NCBI GenBank assembly: GCA_963809795.1
Contig: CAWELN010000031.1
Span: forward strand, 10,838-74,837
Reading direction: 5' to 3'
Length of the DNA: 64,000 bases
DNA from: DASUAS01 sp963809795
Lineage (GTDB): Bacteria; Actinomycetota; Acidimicrobiia; IMCC26256; DASPTH01
Shown: positions 49,197 through 57,503 of the stretch, piece by piece
How positions within the stretch are numbered: position 1 is the first letter of the stretch
Layout: each line of letters starts with the position of its first letter
The notes under the pieces: generated by a model
Database searches by the model: none
What the model saw: the letters and a program-made list of their open reading frames with translations, nothing else
Told to the model about the DNA's origin: nothing
Position numbers and translations under genes: made by a program

Positions 49197-50660
49197 GTGA
49201 ACGACCCCCAGATCGGTCACGCCTGCGGCGTGTTCGGCGTGTACGCGCCCGGCCAGGCCGTCGCCCACCTCACGTACCTCGGTCTGTACGCGCTCCAGCA
49301 CCGGGGCCAGGAGTCGGCCGGGATCGCGGTGAGCGACGGCCAGACCATCACCGTGTCCAAGGACATGGGCCTGGTGACCCAGGTGTTCGACGAGCGGCGC
49401 CTGGCCCCGCTCGACGGCCACCTCTCCATCGGTCACGTGCGGTACTCCACCACCGGGTCGAGCAGCTGGCGCAACGCCCAGCCGGTCTACCGGTCGGTGG
49501 GTGACGCCGGCTTCGCCCTGGGCCACAACGGCAACCTCACCAACACCGTCGAGCTCGCCGAGCGCCTGGGCATGCTGCCGGGCCTGGTGCCCGGCGACAC
49601 CGGCCTCGATTCCACCACCGACTCCGCGCTGGTCGCCGAGCTCATCGCCCACGCCTACGCGGCCGAGGGCCGTTCCGACGGCCGCGACCTCGAGCGTGCG
49701 CTCCTGGAGGTGCTGCCCCAGCTGGCCGGCGGCTTCTCGTTCGTGATGATGGACGAGGCGCACCTCATCGGCGTGCGCGACCCACACGGCTTCTGGCCGC
49801 TGGTGCTCGGGCGGGTCGAGGGCGGTTGGGTGCTGGCCAGCGAGACCGCCGCGCTCGACATCGTCGGGGCGCACTTCGTGCGCGAGGTCGAGCCGGGCGA
49901 GATGATCGTGATCGACGCGTCCGGCGTGCACACCGACCGCTTCGCCGAGCCCGACCCCAAGCTCTGCCTCTTCGAGTTCGTGTACTTCGCCCGGCCCGAC
50001 ACCACGCTCTACGGCAAGAGCGTGCACGCGGCGCGCCAGCGCATGGGCGAGGAGCTCGCCCGCCAGGCGCCGGTCGACGCCGACATGGTCATGCCGGTCC
50101 CCGAGTCGGGCATCCCCGCCGCGCAGGGCTACGCGCGCGCGGCCGGCATCCCTTATGGGGACGGCCTGGTGAAGAACCGCTACGTCGGCCGCACGTTCAT
50201 CCAGCCGAACCAGAAGCAGCGCGGGCAGGGTGTGCGGCTGAAGCTCAACCCGCTCCCCGAGAACATCCGCGGCAAGAAGCTCGTGGTGGTCGACGACTCC
50301 ATCGTGCGCGGCACCACCACCCGTCAGGTCGTGCAGATGCTGCGCGAGGCGGGCGCCGCGGAGGTGCACTTCCGCGTCTCGTCGCCGCCGTACAAGTGGC
50401 CGTGCTCGTACGGCATGGACACCGGGAGCCGGTCGGAGCTGCTGGCCGCCGACATGTCGGTGGGTGAGATCCGCGACTTCCTCGGGGTCGACTCGCTCGC
50501 CTACCTCGAGCTCGACCGTCTCACCACGGCGACCGGCGCGTCGTCCGACTCGTTCTGCACCGCCTGCCTCTCGGGCCGCTACCCCGTGCCGGTGCCCCTC
50601 TCCGACTCCAAGCTCGCCCTGGAGGACGACTCCGCCGCCCCCGCCCCTGCAACTCGATGA
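49197..50660 (+). CDS. purF: Amidophosphoribosyltransferase
   Basis: The protein has 487 residues from a GTG. HACGVFGVYAPGQAV places the nucleophilic Cys at residue 10 after a short propeptide that must be removed. HRGQESAGIAV and GHNGNLTN form the glutaminase site; KLVVVDDSIVRGTTTRQ is the PRPP loop. Cys residues in YKWPCSYGMD and SFCTACLSGRYP fit the 4Fe-4S type of PurF, as in Bacillus. It makes phosphoribosylamine from PRPP, the first committed step. Its stop overlaps purM as ATGA. Confidence 0.96.
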   Translation: MNDPQIGHACGVFGVYAPGQAVAHLTYLGLYALQHRGQESAGIAVSDGQTITVSKDMGLVTQVFDERRLAPLDGHLSIGHVRYSTTGSSSWRNAQPVYRSVGDAGFALGHNGNLTNTVELAERLGMLPGLVPGDTGLDSTTDSALVAELIAHAYAAEGRSDGRDLERALLEVLPQLAGGFSFVMMDEAHLIGVRDPHGFWPLVLGRVEGGWVLASETAALDIVGAHFVREVEPGEMIVIDASGVHTDRFAEPDPKLCLFEFVYFARPDTTLYGKSVHAARQRMGEELARQAPVDADMVMPVPESGIPAAQGYARAAGIPYGDGLVKNRYVGRTFIQPNQKQRGQGVRLKLNPLPENIRGKKLVVVDDSIVRGTTTRQVVQMLREAGAAEVHFRVSSPPYKWPCSYGMDTGSRSELLAADMSVGEIRDFLGVDSLAYLELDRLTTATGASSDSFCTACLSGRYPVPVPLSDSKLALEDDSAAPAPATR

Positions 50661-51718
50661 CGGGGACGGGAGCCGGTGAGCCGACCGGACCACTGACGTA
50701 CCGGGGCGCCGGTGTCGACATCGCGGCCGGCGAACGGGCCGTCGAGTTGATCAAGCAGCACGTGCGGGCGACGTTCCGGCCCGAGGTGGTCGGCGACGTC
50801 GGTGGGTTCGGTGGCCTCTTCGCCTTCGATGCCAAGCCGTTCGAGCGCCCGCTGCTCGTGTCGTCGACCGACGGCGTGGGCACCAAGTCGCTGATCGCGC
50901 GCCTCACCGGTCGCTACGACACCATCGGCATCGACCTCGTGGCGATGTCGGTCGACGACATCGCGGTGCAGGGCGCCGAGCCGCTCTTCTTCCTCGACTA
51001 CATCTCGATCGGCAAGCTCGTGCCCGAGATCGTCGACGACATCGTCGCCGGCGTGGCGCGCGGGTGCGTCGAGTCCGGGTGTGCGCTGCTCGGCGGGGAG
51101 ATGTCGGAGCACCCCGATCTCATGGAGCCCGGTGAGTTCGACCTCGTCGGCTTCGCGGTCGGAGTGGTCGAACGCGCGCGCGTGCTTCCGGCCCAGGTGA
51201 AGCCGGGCGACGTCGTGGTCGGGTTCGCCAGTCCGGGGCTGCGGTGCAACGGCTACTCGCTCGCCCGCAAGGCGCTGCTCGAACGCGCCGGTCGCCGCCT
51301 CGACGATCCTGCGTGGAAGGGCGCGCACCACTCGTTGGCCGACGAGCTGATCCGCCCGAGCGTGATCTACGCGCCCGCGATGCGGAAGCTACGCGAACGG
51401 GTCGATGTGCACGCGTTCGCGCACGTCACCGGCGGCGGTCTGCCCGACAACCTCGCCCGCGTGCTCCCCGGCCACTGTGACGCCGTGCTGCACCGCCGCG
51501 CGTGGGAGGAACCCCGGGTCTTCGCCGAGATCCAGGCCGCGGGCGACGTGCCCGACGACGAGATGACCCACGTGTTCAACCTCGGCCTCGGGATGCTGGC
51601 CGTCGTCGCGCCGGAGAGCCGCTTCGATACGCTGGATTCTGTGCGGTCGGCCGGCCACGAAGCGTGGGTGGTCGGAGAGGTGTCAGATGGTCGCGGACGG
51701 GTAAATATCACCGACTGA
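50657..51718 (+). CDS. purM: Phosphoribosylformylglycinamidine cyclo-ligase (AIR synthetase)
   Basis: The protein has 353 residues, with an ATGA overlap with purF. TYRGAGVDIAAGERAVELIK, LLVSSTDGVGTKSLIA, GIDLVAMSVDDIAVQGAEPL and FLDYISIGKL are the PurM landmarks, and AHVTGGGLPDNLARVLP marks the C-terminal half. It closes the imidazole ring of AIR from FGAM with ATP. It is the last purine gene in this block; the bldC gene follows after a gap of 110 bases. Confidence 0.96.
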   Translation: MTGTGAGEPTGPLTYRGAGVDIAAGERAVELIKQHVRATFRPEVVGDVGGFGGLFAFDAKPFERPLLVSSTDGVGTKSLIARLTGRYDTIGIDLVAMSVDDIAVQGAEPLFFLDYISIGKLVPEIVDDIVAGVARGCVESGCALLGGEMSEHPDLMEPGEFDLVGFAVGVVERARVLPAQVKPGDVVVGFASPGLRCNGYSLARKALLERAGRRLDDPAWKGAHHSLADELIRPSVIYAPAMRKLRERVDVHAFAHVTGGGLPDNLARVLPGHCDAVLHRRAWEEPRVFAEIQAAGDVPDDEMTHVFNLGLGMLAVVAPESRFDTLDSVRSAGHEAWVVGEVSDGRGRVNITD

Positions 51719-51828
51719 ACCGGGGACGGATCACCCGCCCGAAGGGCACGGAAGCTGCTACTCTGCACATACGGGACCGATCCCTCCCCGTTCCCCCGGC
51801 GAGGATCCGTATCGACTGCGAGGACGTC

Positions 51829-52038
51829 ATGCCCCAGAACCCCGCTCCCGAGCCCGAACAACTGCTCACCCCGTCGGAAGTCGCCGCCATGTTCCGGGTG
51901 AATCCCAAGACGGTCACCCGTTGGGCGCGCGCCGGCAAGATCTCCGCGATCCGCACCCTCGGCGGCCATCGCCGCTTCCGCGCCTCGGAGATCCGCAAGT
52001 TCCTGGAGCAGGTCGACGAGGCCAACGAGCTCGAGTGA
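51829..52038 (+). CDS. bldC: BldC-family MerR-like developmental regulator
   Basis: The protein has 69 residues, the size of BldC. LLTPSEVAAMFRVNPKTVTR, then WARAGKISAIRTLGGHRRFR is an almost invariant single-domain winged helix-turn-helix. BldC binds as head-to-tail oligomers on direct repeats and controls development and metabolism in actinobacteria, including non-sporulating ones. A start at 51829 gives the expected length; the 110-base leader after purM has room for its own promoter. Its presence is one of the best signs that the host is an actinobacterium. Confidence 0.92.
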   Translation: MPQNPAPEPEQLLTPSEVAAMFRVNPKTVTRWARAGKISAIRTLGGHRRFRASEIRKFLEQVDEANELE

Positions 52039-52062
52039 CCTCGGCGTCCGATCGGGTCGGCG

Positions 52063-52542
52063 CTACGACTGCGACCGCAACCGCTTGACGAGCATGGTCG
52101 CCTGCGCCTTCATCCCGGCCGCGTTGGGGTGGAACATGAACGCGGAGGAGGCGGGCACCTCGCCCTCGACCCAGCGGCGCGCGGGCGCGGCGCAGGCGTC
52201 GTGCCCCTTGGGGGCGTAGGAGTCGACGAAGTCGACCTTGGCGGCCGCGGCCGCCTGCTTGATGACGGTGTACAGCCGCTGACCGAAGTCCACGAGGAAG
52301 CGAAGGTCGGCAGCTTCGATCGGCACGCTCGGCGGGCACGGCGACGCCGACGCCGGCATCACGCGCAGGTAGGGGAGCACGACCACCCGCGCGTGCGGCG
52401 CGGCGTGCTTGATCGCCGGCAACGTCGTCGCCATCTTGGCCGGCAGCCCGGCCAGTGCCGCGTCGACCTGGGCGGCCGCGGTGGCTGTCTTGGTGAGCGG
52501 AACCTTCACGGGTGCTTCCGCCCTGCTCTCGGTCACCGCCAT
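52063..52542 (-). pseudogene. SGNH/GDSL-like hydrolase, C-terminal remnant
   Basis: From an ATG at 52542 there are 159 residues. The end is that of an SGNH hydrolase: VDFVDSYAPKGHDACAAPAR, RRWVEGEVPASSAFMFHPNA with the Asp/His pair, then AAGMKAQATMLVKRL. Before that HARVVVLPYLRVMPASASPC is the usual central strand. The N-terminal half with the Ser of the GDSL block and the Gly/Asn of blocks II and III is missing: directly upstream begins the leader of the divergent CoA-transferase gene. I read it as a truncated gene whose catalytic Ser is lost. Confidence 0.6.
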
Positions 52543-52628
52543 GTGCCCGACGTGGTCCGTCCCGCACCCGGTAGGTCGGAGAGAATGCTCCTTCGTACAT
52601 GTCCAGGCCGCAGAGAGGAGATCGAACG

Positions 52629-54905
52629 GTGACGGCGTTCGCGGGAGTTCGGGTGCTCGACTGCTCTGGTGGCCGCGCGGGCGCCATGGCCGCGATGCAT
52701 CTCGGCGATCTCGGTGCCCACGTGGTGAGGGTCGATGCCACCGACGACGAGCGCGGGCGTGACGAGCCTGGCTTCCTCGCGTGGCATCGCAACAAGACGC
52801 GCGTCGTGCTCGACCTCGACGACCCCGACGAGCTGGCCGCCGTACGGCGTTTGATCGGCGAGTCGGACGTGGTGATCTTCGACTCGTCACCCGATGAGCT
52901 CGAACGCCGGGGGCTCGACGGGCGCACGCTGACCCGCGCGCACGAGCGGCTGATCCACGCCTGGGCGCCGCCGTACGGAGAACGGGGACGCTGGAGCTCG
53001 CTCCCCGCGTCTCACCACCTGCTGGCCGGCCTGACCGGCATCGCGTTCGAGCAGGCCTCGTACGACGACGTGCCGGTGCACCTGGTGTCGCCCCAAGCGC
53101 ACTACGGGCAGGCCAACACGCTGGCGCTGGCCATCGCCGCCGCGCTGCACGAGCGGGACCGTTCCGGGCAGGGGCAGACCGTCGTCGTCAGCGGGTTGCA
53201 GGGCGCGGCTCAGGTGATGATCGCGACGCGGTGGGAGCGGAGCACCACCACCCTGTGGCGCGCACCCGTCGGCGGCGCCCCCAACTACCGCTTGTACCAA
53301 TGCGCGGACGGTGAGTGGCTCTTTCTCGGCGGGCTCTTCGAGCCCGTCTACCTGCGTGCGCTGGAAGTGACCGGCGTGCTCGCGGAGGTGCTGACGGAAC
53401 CGGAGATCGACGGCGACCTGCGTGCCGCACTGGTCGCGCCCGGCGCGAAGATCACGACGCGCTTGCTCGAGGCGGCGTTTCGCCGTCGGAGTCGCGCCGA
53501 GTGGCTCGCGCTCCTCGAGGCGGCCGACGTGCCCTGTGGACCGGTGCGCTCACGCGCCGAGTGGTTCCACCACGAGACGGTGGCGGCAAACGGCATGCGC
53601 GTGACATTGACCCACCCGGAGCTGGGCGCCGTGGAGATGCCCGGTGTCTCGATCCGCATGAGCGCGTCACCGCCGGTGCGACCCCGCCTCGTCGAGCGGG
53701 CTCCCGATCCGTCGACACCGTGGTGTGAGACGCCCGACGCGCCGACGGTCACCGACCCTGACTCGGGCGGGGCACCGCTCGCGGGCGTGAAGGTCCTCGA
53801 TCTCGGCGTCGTCATCGCCGGTGCCTACGCCGGCAGCATTCTCGCGAGTCTCGGTGCCGACGTCGTCAAGATCGAAGCACCGCACGGCGACCCGTTCCGC
53901 GCCTACGGCACCGGCTTCGCCCACTACAACCGAGGGAAGCGCTCGCTCGTCCTCGACCTCAAGCAGCCCACGGCGCTGGCCGCGTTCCTGCAGTTGGTGC
54001 GCGAGTCCGACGTCGTGCTCGACAACTTCCGGCTCGGCGTGCGCGAACGCCTCGGGATCACGTACGAGCAGCTGCGCGACGTGAACCCGCGCATCATCTC
54101 GTGCTCGATCTCGGGATACGGCACGGAAGGGCCACAGGCGTCACAACCGGGGTTCGACCCGCTGCTGCAGGCCCAGAGCGGACTGATGCAAGCGCAAGGA
54201 GGCATCGGGTCGGAGCCAGTGTTCCACGGCATCCCGGTGAACGACGTGGGCTCAGCCGCAGTCGCAGCACTCGGGATCGTCGCCGCGCTGTACGCGCGGT
54301 CGCGCACCGGTGAAGGCCAGGAGGTGCACACGAGCCTGGCCGCGCAGAGCGTGCTGCTCCAGAGTGGTGAGGTCACGACTCATCCGACCGCTCCTGCACC
54401 CCCGACCGGTGGACGCGACTGCACCGGCACGAGCGTGTTCGAGCAGTACTACGAGTGCACGGACGGATGGATCGGCATCGCGTGCGAGCCGTCGGATCGA
54501 CGAGCCGCGCTCGCCCAGGCGCTCGACCTGGGTGCCGAGCTCACCGACGCGTCGGCTTCGGCGGATCGCGACGGCCCGGTCGCGCAGCTTCTCGCGGCGA
54601 CGTTCGCGACGCTCGACGTGGAGACGGCGCTGACCCGGCTCGAAGCTGCGGGGGCGCCGGCGGCCCCCGCGCTGAAGCTCGAGGACACCTACGCGGATCC
54701 GTTCTTCGTCGAGAACGGCCACTACGAGACGTACGTCGACGCCGAGTTCGGACCCGCCACTGGTTGTGCTCGCCTCGCTCGCTTCGGCCGGACCGAGAGC
54801 GGCTGGGACGGTGGCGCACCGGTGCTCGGCTCCGACACCGCGCACATCCTGCGCGGCCTCGGGATCGCACAAGGACGCCGCGATGCTCCCCACGCCGAGG
54901 GCTGA
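52629..54905 (+). CDS. Double-length CaiB/BaiF CoA-transferase, N-terminal copy degenerate
   Basis: The protein has 758 residues from GTG 52629, with GAGAGGAGA 10-18 bases upstream. Copy one starts FAGVRVLDCSGGRAGAMAAM and copy two near residue 378 with LAGVKVLDLGVVIAGAYAGS. Copy two keeps the catalytic Asp in QPGFDPLLQAQSG; in copy one the same place reads ASHHLLAG, with His for Asp. So one half is probably structural. The second half also has the conserved NRGKRSLVLDLK and SGYGTEGP. It differs from the two double enzymes at 19114 and 22445, in which neither copy has Asp. The substrate is unknown. Confidence 0.82.
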   Translation: MTAFAGVRVLDCSGGRAGAMAAMHLGDLGAHVVRVDATDDERGRDEPGFLAWHRNKTRVVLDLDDPDELAAVRRLIGESDVVIFDSSPDELERRGLDGRTLTRAHERLIHAWAPPYGERGRWSSLPASHHLLAGLTGIAFEQASYDDVPVHLVSPQAHYGQANTLALAIAAALHERDRSGQGQTVVVSGLQGAAQVMIATRWERSTTTLWRAPVGGAPNYRLYQCADGEWLFLGGLFEPVYLRALEVTGVLAEVLTEPEIDGDLRAALVAPGAKITTRLLEAAFRRRSRAEWLALLEAADVPCGPVRSRAEWFHHETVAANGMRVTLTHPELGAVEMPGVSIRMSASPPVRPRLVERAPDPSTPWCETPDAPTVTDPDSGGAPLAGVKVLDLGVVIAGAYAGSILASLGADVVKIEAPHGDPFRAYGTGFAHYNRGKRSLVLDLKQPTALAAFLQLVRESDVVLDNFRLGVRERLGITYEQLRDVNPRIISCSISGYGTEGPQASQPGFDPLLQAQSGLMQAQGGIGSEPVFHGIPVNDVGSAAVAALGIVAALYARSRTGEGQEVHTSLAAQSVLLQSGEVTTHPTAPAPPTGGRDCTGTSVFEQYYECTDGWIGIACEPSDRRAALAQALDLGAELTDASASADRDGPVAQLLAATFATLDVETALTRLEAAGAPAAPALKLEDTYADPFFVENGHYETYVDAEFGPATGCARLARFGRTESGWDGGAPVLGSDTAHILRGLGIAQGRRDAPHAEG

Positions 54906-55138
54906 GAGTCGTCGCTCCCGGCCGCCCCAACTCCGCTTCGTCGGCGACGCCGCCGTTCGACAAGACGCCCAGATCGCCCGGTGCGATCGCCGCTCCGAGC
55001 GGCGCAGATCGGTTGGTAGTGGAGCCGTTTGTCTCGTTACGCCAGACGACTCGACGAAGACGACCTGCCGTGTGTCCGACGCGCGCCTGGTCGTCGCGAG
55101 GTCGTGAGCCAAGGGGCGACACGGCGAAAAAAGTGGCA

Positions 55139-55160
55139 CGGTGTGGCACGTGTGTCGCAC
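55139..55160 (+). repeat. Direct repeat copy 1, possible integrase arm site
   Basis: CGGTGTGGCACGTGTGTCGC plus AC matches the sequence at 55389-55410 at 20 of 22 positions. Both copies follow a short A-run ending in AGT. Such short repeats flanking an att core near an integrase gene are often arm-type integrase binding sites. Confidence 0.5.
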
Positions 55161-55178
55161 GCCGGCGTCCGCACGACG

Positions 55179-55214
55179 AAGCCCTGGCCCAGCGCAACGC
55201 TGTGACCAGGGCTT
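55179..55214 (-). terminator. Extended hairpin beyond tRNA 3' fragment
   Basis: AAGCCCTGG (55179-55187) pairs with CCAGGGCTT (55206-55214), and CAGCG/CGCTG inside the loop adds a second stem. On the minus strand it follows the CCA end of the tRNA fragment by three bases, the normal place for a tRNA terminator. There is no long T-run. Confidence 0.5.
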
Positions 55215-55217
55215 TCG

Positions 55218-55267
55218 TGGTGGCCGGGACCGGCGTCGATCCGGTGACCCCGCGCTTTTCAGGCGCG
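55218..55267 (-). other. tRNA-Phe(GAA) 3' fragment, candidate attachment site
   Basis: Read on the minus strand, these 50 bases are the 3' part of a tRNA: anticodon stem CGCGC, loop CTGAAAA with anticodon GAA, stem GCGCG; a five-base variable loop; T stem ACCGG/CCGGT with loop ATCGACG; then acceptor CCCGGCC, A and an encoded CCA. The D arm and 5' acceptor strand are absent. The T loop starts with A instead of T. A tyrosine integrase gene lies 0.8 kb to the right, so this is probably the duplicated tRNA end left by integration. No intact tRNA-Phe is seen elsewhere in the window. Confidence 0.65.
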
Positions 55268-55388
55268 CCCGAGGCGAAATCCGGCACGCACGATGACCAG
55301 CGTCGAAGCGCGAAACCGCAGGTCAACAGCTATTTCGAAGTGTCGGCTCGTGCCGGCTCATGCCGCCTCTTGACGCGAAAAGTTGCTC

Positions 55389-55410
55389 CGGTGTGGCACG
55401 GGTGTGGCAC
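55389..55410 (+). repeat. Direct repeat copy 2, possible integrase arm site
   Basis: CGGTGTGGCACGGGTGTGGC plus AC is the partner of the repeat at 55139-55160, with two mismatches. It lies on the other side of the tRNA fragment, 46 bases before the end of the first element gene. Confidence 0.5.
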
Positions 55411-55455
55411 GGAGCTCGACGGTGCGAGGTGTCGCGCGGCGTGCTGCGCAACCGA

Positions 55456-55697
55456 TCAGGCGACCGCGTTGGAGACGCTAGGAAGCCGGACCTGAACCCA
55501 CACGCGGTTGCCGTCGCGGCGCGTGACTCGGCCGCGCAACGGTGGCCCCTCGTCGTCTCCCACCGTCACTTCGTCGCCGGGTCGAGGATCGAAGGCCGGG
55601 TCATGAGCGCGGGGCCCTCCGAGATCCAGCACTCGACAACGAGATCCGGGCCCACGTCGTTCGGATCGAACGCCAGGTCGAAGGAGTGGGACTCCAT
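55456..55697 (-). CDS. Small hypothetical protein in integrated element, frameshifted
   Basis: From an ATG at 55697 the frame reads MESHSFDLAFDPNDVGPDLV and continues to an EGP near the CCCC run around 55610. One missing base there restores ...AHDPAFDPRPGDEVTVGDDE, VTRRDGNRVWVQVRLPSV, ending at 55456; joined length is about 80 residues. The second part resembles a small beta-barrel with a PGDEV turn, but I do not recognise a family. It starts nine bases after the upstream gene ends, so it is coupled to that gene and to the integrase. Confidence 0.5.
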
Positions 55698-55706
55698 GGA
55701 GAACAC

Positions 55707-56100
55707 CTACGAGCCCGTCCTGCCCGACGAGGCGGGGTTCTGCTTCGGCCCGTCGAAGAGCGCACGGACTCGGCCGAACTGCGTCGGCGTCGGCTCGGAG
55801 AGCACGACCGTCCAGTGCGGATGATCGGCAGTCGGGAAGAGCGGGAAGCCCGCGTTCACGAGAGCGGCGCCGCGCGCTTCGAAGAGACGCGGGCGCACCG
55901 TGACAATCGGCACCAGCCGAGCGAGCAATCGACAGTCGCCGTTGGGCACCTCGAAGACCGAGAAGCCATGAAAGCCCCATCGACCGTGCGCGCGCGCACT
56001 GGTCGACGAGCTTGTTGTCCTCGAGGGTGCGCTCGCCGAGCCGAATCACGACGATGGTCTCGGGTGGTGCCGCAGTGCTGAGCTGCAGCGGCTCAGGCAT
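55707..56100 (-). CDS. Hypothetical protein coupled to integrase, frameshifted
   Basis: The ATG at 56100 overlaps the integrase stop by eight bases. The frame opens MPEPLQLSTAAPPETIVVIR and GERTLEDNKLVDQCARARSM, then breaks at the GGGG run near 55973-55976; removing one G joins it to FHGFSVFEVPNGDCRLLARL. The end reads FPLFPTADHPHWTVVLSEPT and GRVRALFDGPKQNPASSG. The joined protein has about 130 residues with no membrane helix. I do not recognise it. Being co-transcribed with the integrase, it may be an accessory recombination or regulatory protein, or cargo. Confidence 0.55.
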
Positions 56101-57262
56101 TGGCTCGCGCCTGCTCACGATCCGATATCGGCGTGACAGGTGCGAGCCCCGCGTCGGTGGTCATCGTCGCGAGTCGTTCTGCGATGAGGCGATCGCGGTC
56201 CTCGGTCGCGTGCTGGTAGATCATCGCGGCCCGCGGGCTCGCGTGACCGAGGCGGGCCATCAGCTCCTTCGTCGTTGCGCCGGTGCGCGCGGCGAGCGTG
56301 CCCGCGGCGTGGCGAAGGTCGTGGAAGCGAAGGCCGGTCAGTCCAACGGCGCGGGTGGCCGGTATCCACACCCGCGATCGGAAGTTGCCTCGCTCGAGCG
56401 GCTTCCCGTTCGCAGACGTGAACACATAGCTCTCGGCGCCGACGCTGCCGTAGTTGGCAAGGTGCCGCTCCAGCTCCTCGACAAGAGGCTTCGGCAGCGC
56501 GACCCGTCGCCGGCCCGCCTCGCTCTTCGGGCTGTTCTCGATCACCTCACCCGACGCCAGAAGCAGCCGCTTCCGCCGCACCGTGACGCACGCGTGCAGG
56601 AGATCGACATCGGCACGACGAAGCGCGAACAACTCGCCCTGACGCAGCCCGCCGAGCCCCGCGGTGAGGACGAGCACGCGGTACCGATCCGGAACCGCCG
56701 CCGCGAGCTCGTAAAGCTCCTCGAGTGAGACGAAACGCTGCTCGGGATGCCGTTCGGCGCCACCGCCGTCGATGCGACACGGGTTCTTCGCGATCCGGTC
56801 GTCGTTGACCGCCAGCGTCAGGATCTGGCGAAGCCGTACGTAGGCCTTCGAGGCGACCGACCGTCCGCGCTCAGCGACCAACGCTGCATACCAAGCTCGG
56901 ATCAGTTCGGGCGTCAACTCGTTGAGTGGCACGAGCCCGAGCGCGACGCCCTCGGAGATCGCCGGCAGGATGTGCCGGCGTAGTTGCAGCTCGTAGATCT
57001 CGCGCGTCCTGGGTGCGATTGTCGCCTTCCCTCGCAGCCATGCTGTCGCGTACTCCGACAACGCGATGCGTCCTGCCGACGGATCGAGCCAGATGCCGCG
57101 GGCCTTGTCTGCCTCGACGCTTGCCAACCAGCGCGCCGCGTCGCCCTTCGTCTTGAAGGTGTGCGGCGCGCTCACCATGCGCCCATCGATGCCTCGGAAC
57201 CGCGCCTGCCAGCGCCCGCTGCGCAGCCGGCGCACATTCCCGAATTGACGCTTTCCCGTCAC
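56093..57262 (-). CDS. Tyrosine recombinase/integrase
   Basis: The protein has 389 residues. The N-terminal region is of the AP2-like arm-binding type (GRWQARFRGIDGRMVSAPHTF) followed by a SAM-like core-binding domain (about 70-170). The catalytic domain has the first Arg in LTAGLGGLRQGELFALRRAD, then HDLRHAAGTLAARTGATTKE with His and Arg, LMARLGHASPRAAM with His, and the nucleophile in IYQHATEDRDR. All of R-H-R-H-Y is present, so it should be active. It probably inserted the element into a tRNA-Phe gene, whose 3' fragment lies to the left. Two small genes follow on the same strand in coupled fashion. Confidence 0.93.
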   Translation of the reverse strand: MTGKRQFGNVRRLRSGRWQARFRGIDGRMVSAPHTFKTKGDAARWLASVEADKARGIWLDPSAGRIALSEYATAWLRGKATIAPRTREIYELQLRRHILPAISEGVALGLVPLNELTPELIRAWYAALVAERGRSVASKAYVRLRQILTLAVNDDRIAKNPCRIDGGGAERHPEQRFVSLEELYELAAAVPDRYRVLVLTAGLGGLRQGELFALRRADVDLLHACVTVRRKRLLLASGEVIENSPKSEAGRRRVALPKPLVEELERHLANYGSVGAESYVFTSANGKPLERGNFRSRVWIPATRAVGLTGLRFHDLRHAAGTLAARTGATTKELMARLGHASPRAAMIYQHATEDRDRLIAERLATMTTDAGLAPVTPISDREQARANA

Positions 57263-57503
57263 GTCCTACCTCCGCGGTTGCTCGTGCTCGTGTGCTTGCC
57301 CCGTACCGGCTGGTGCTGTCTCGTCCGCTGCGCTGTCGCTCCCGAATCGTTGGTGCTCACCGATCCAGGGGTCCAGTCACCCCGCCGACGGGTACTCCGA
57401 GGCGGGACTGAGCGCTGTCCATCGAACCACCGGCGTGTGACGGTTTCCACGTCCCCGTCGAGGGCGGGGTGGTGGGGTCCCTGGAAGGGGCGACAGCGCC
57501 CTG

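Larger units (their letters stand above)
54906..55455. other. Gap without a gene: left border of integrated element
   Basis: This 550-base stretch holds no convincing coding region. It contains an imperfect 22-base direct repeat (55139-55160 and 55389-55410), an extended hairpin (55179-55214) and a tRNA-Phe 3' fragment (55218-55267), which are listed separately. Together they look like the chromosome-element junction. Confidence 0.6.

Noticed and set aside
52063..52542. Treating the SGNH protein as an intact 276-residue gene starting at 52890
   Set aside because: The extra N-terminal part reads as an Arg/Ser-rich shadow of the CoA-transferase gene and has no GDSL block.
55218..55290. A complete tRNA-Phe gene
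   Set aside because: The bases that should form the D arm and 5' acceptor strand do not pair with the 3' acceptor GGCCGGG; only the 3' part is present.
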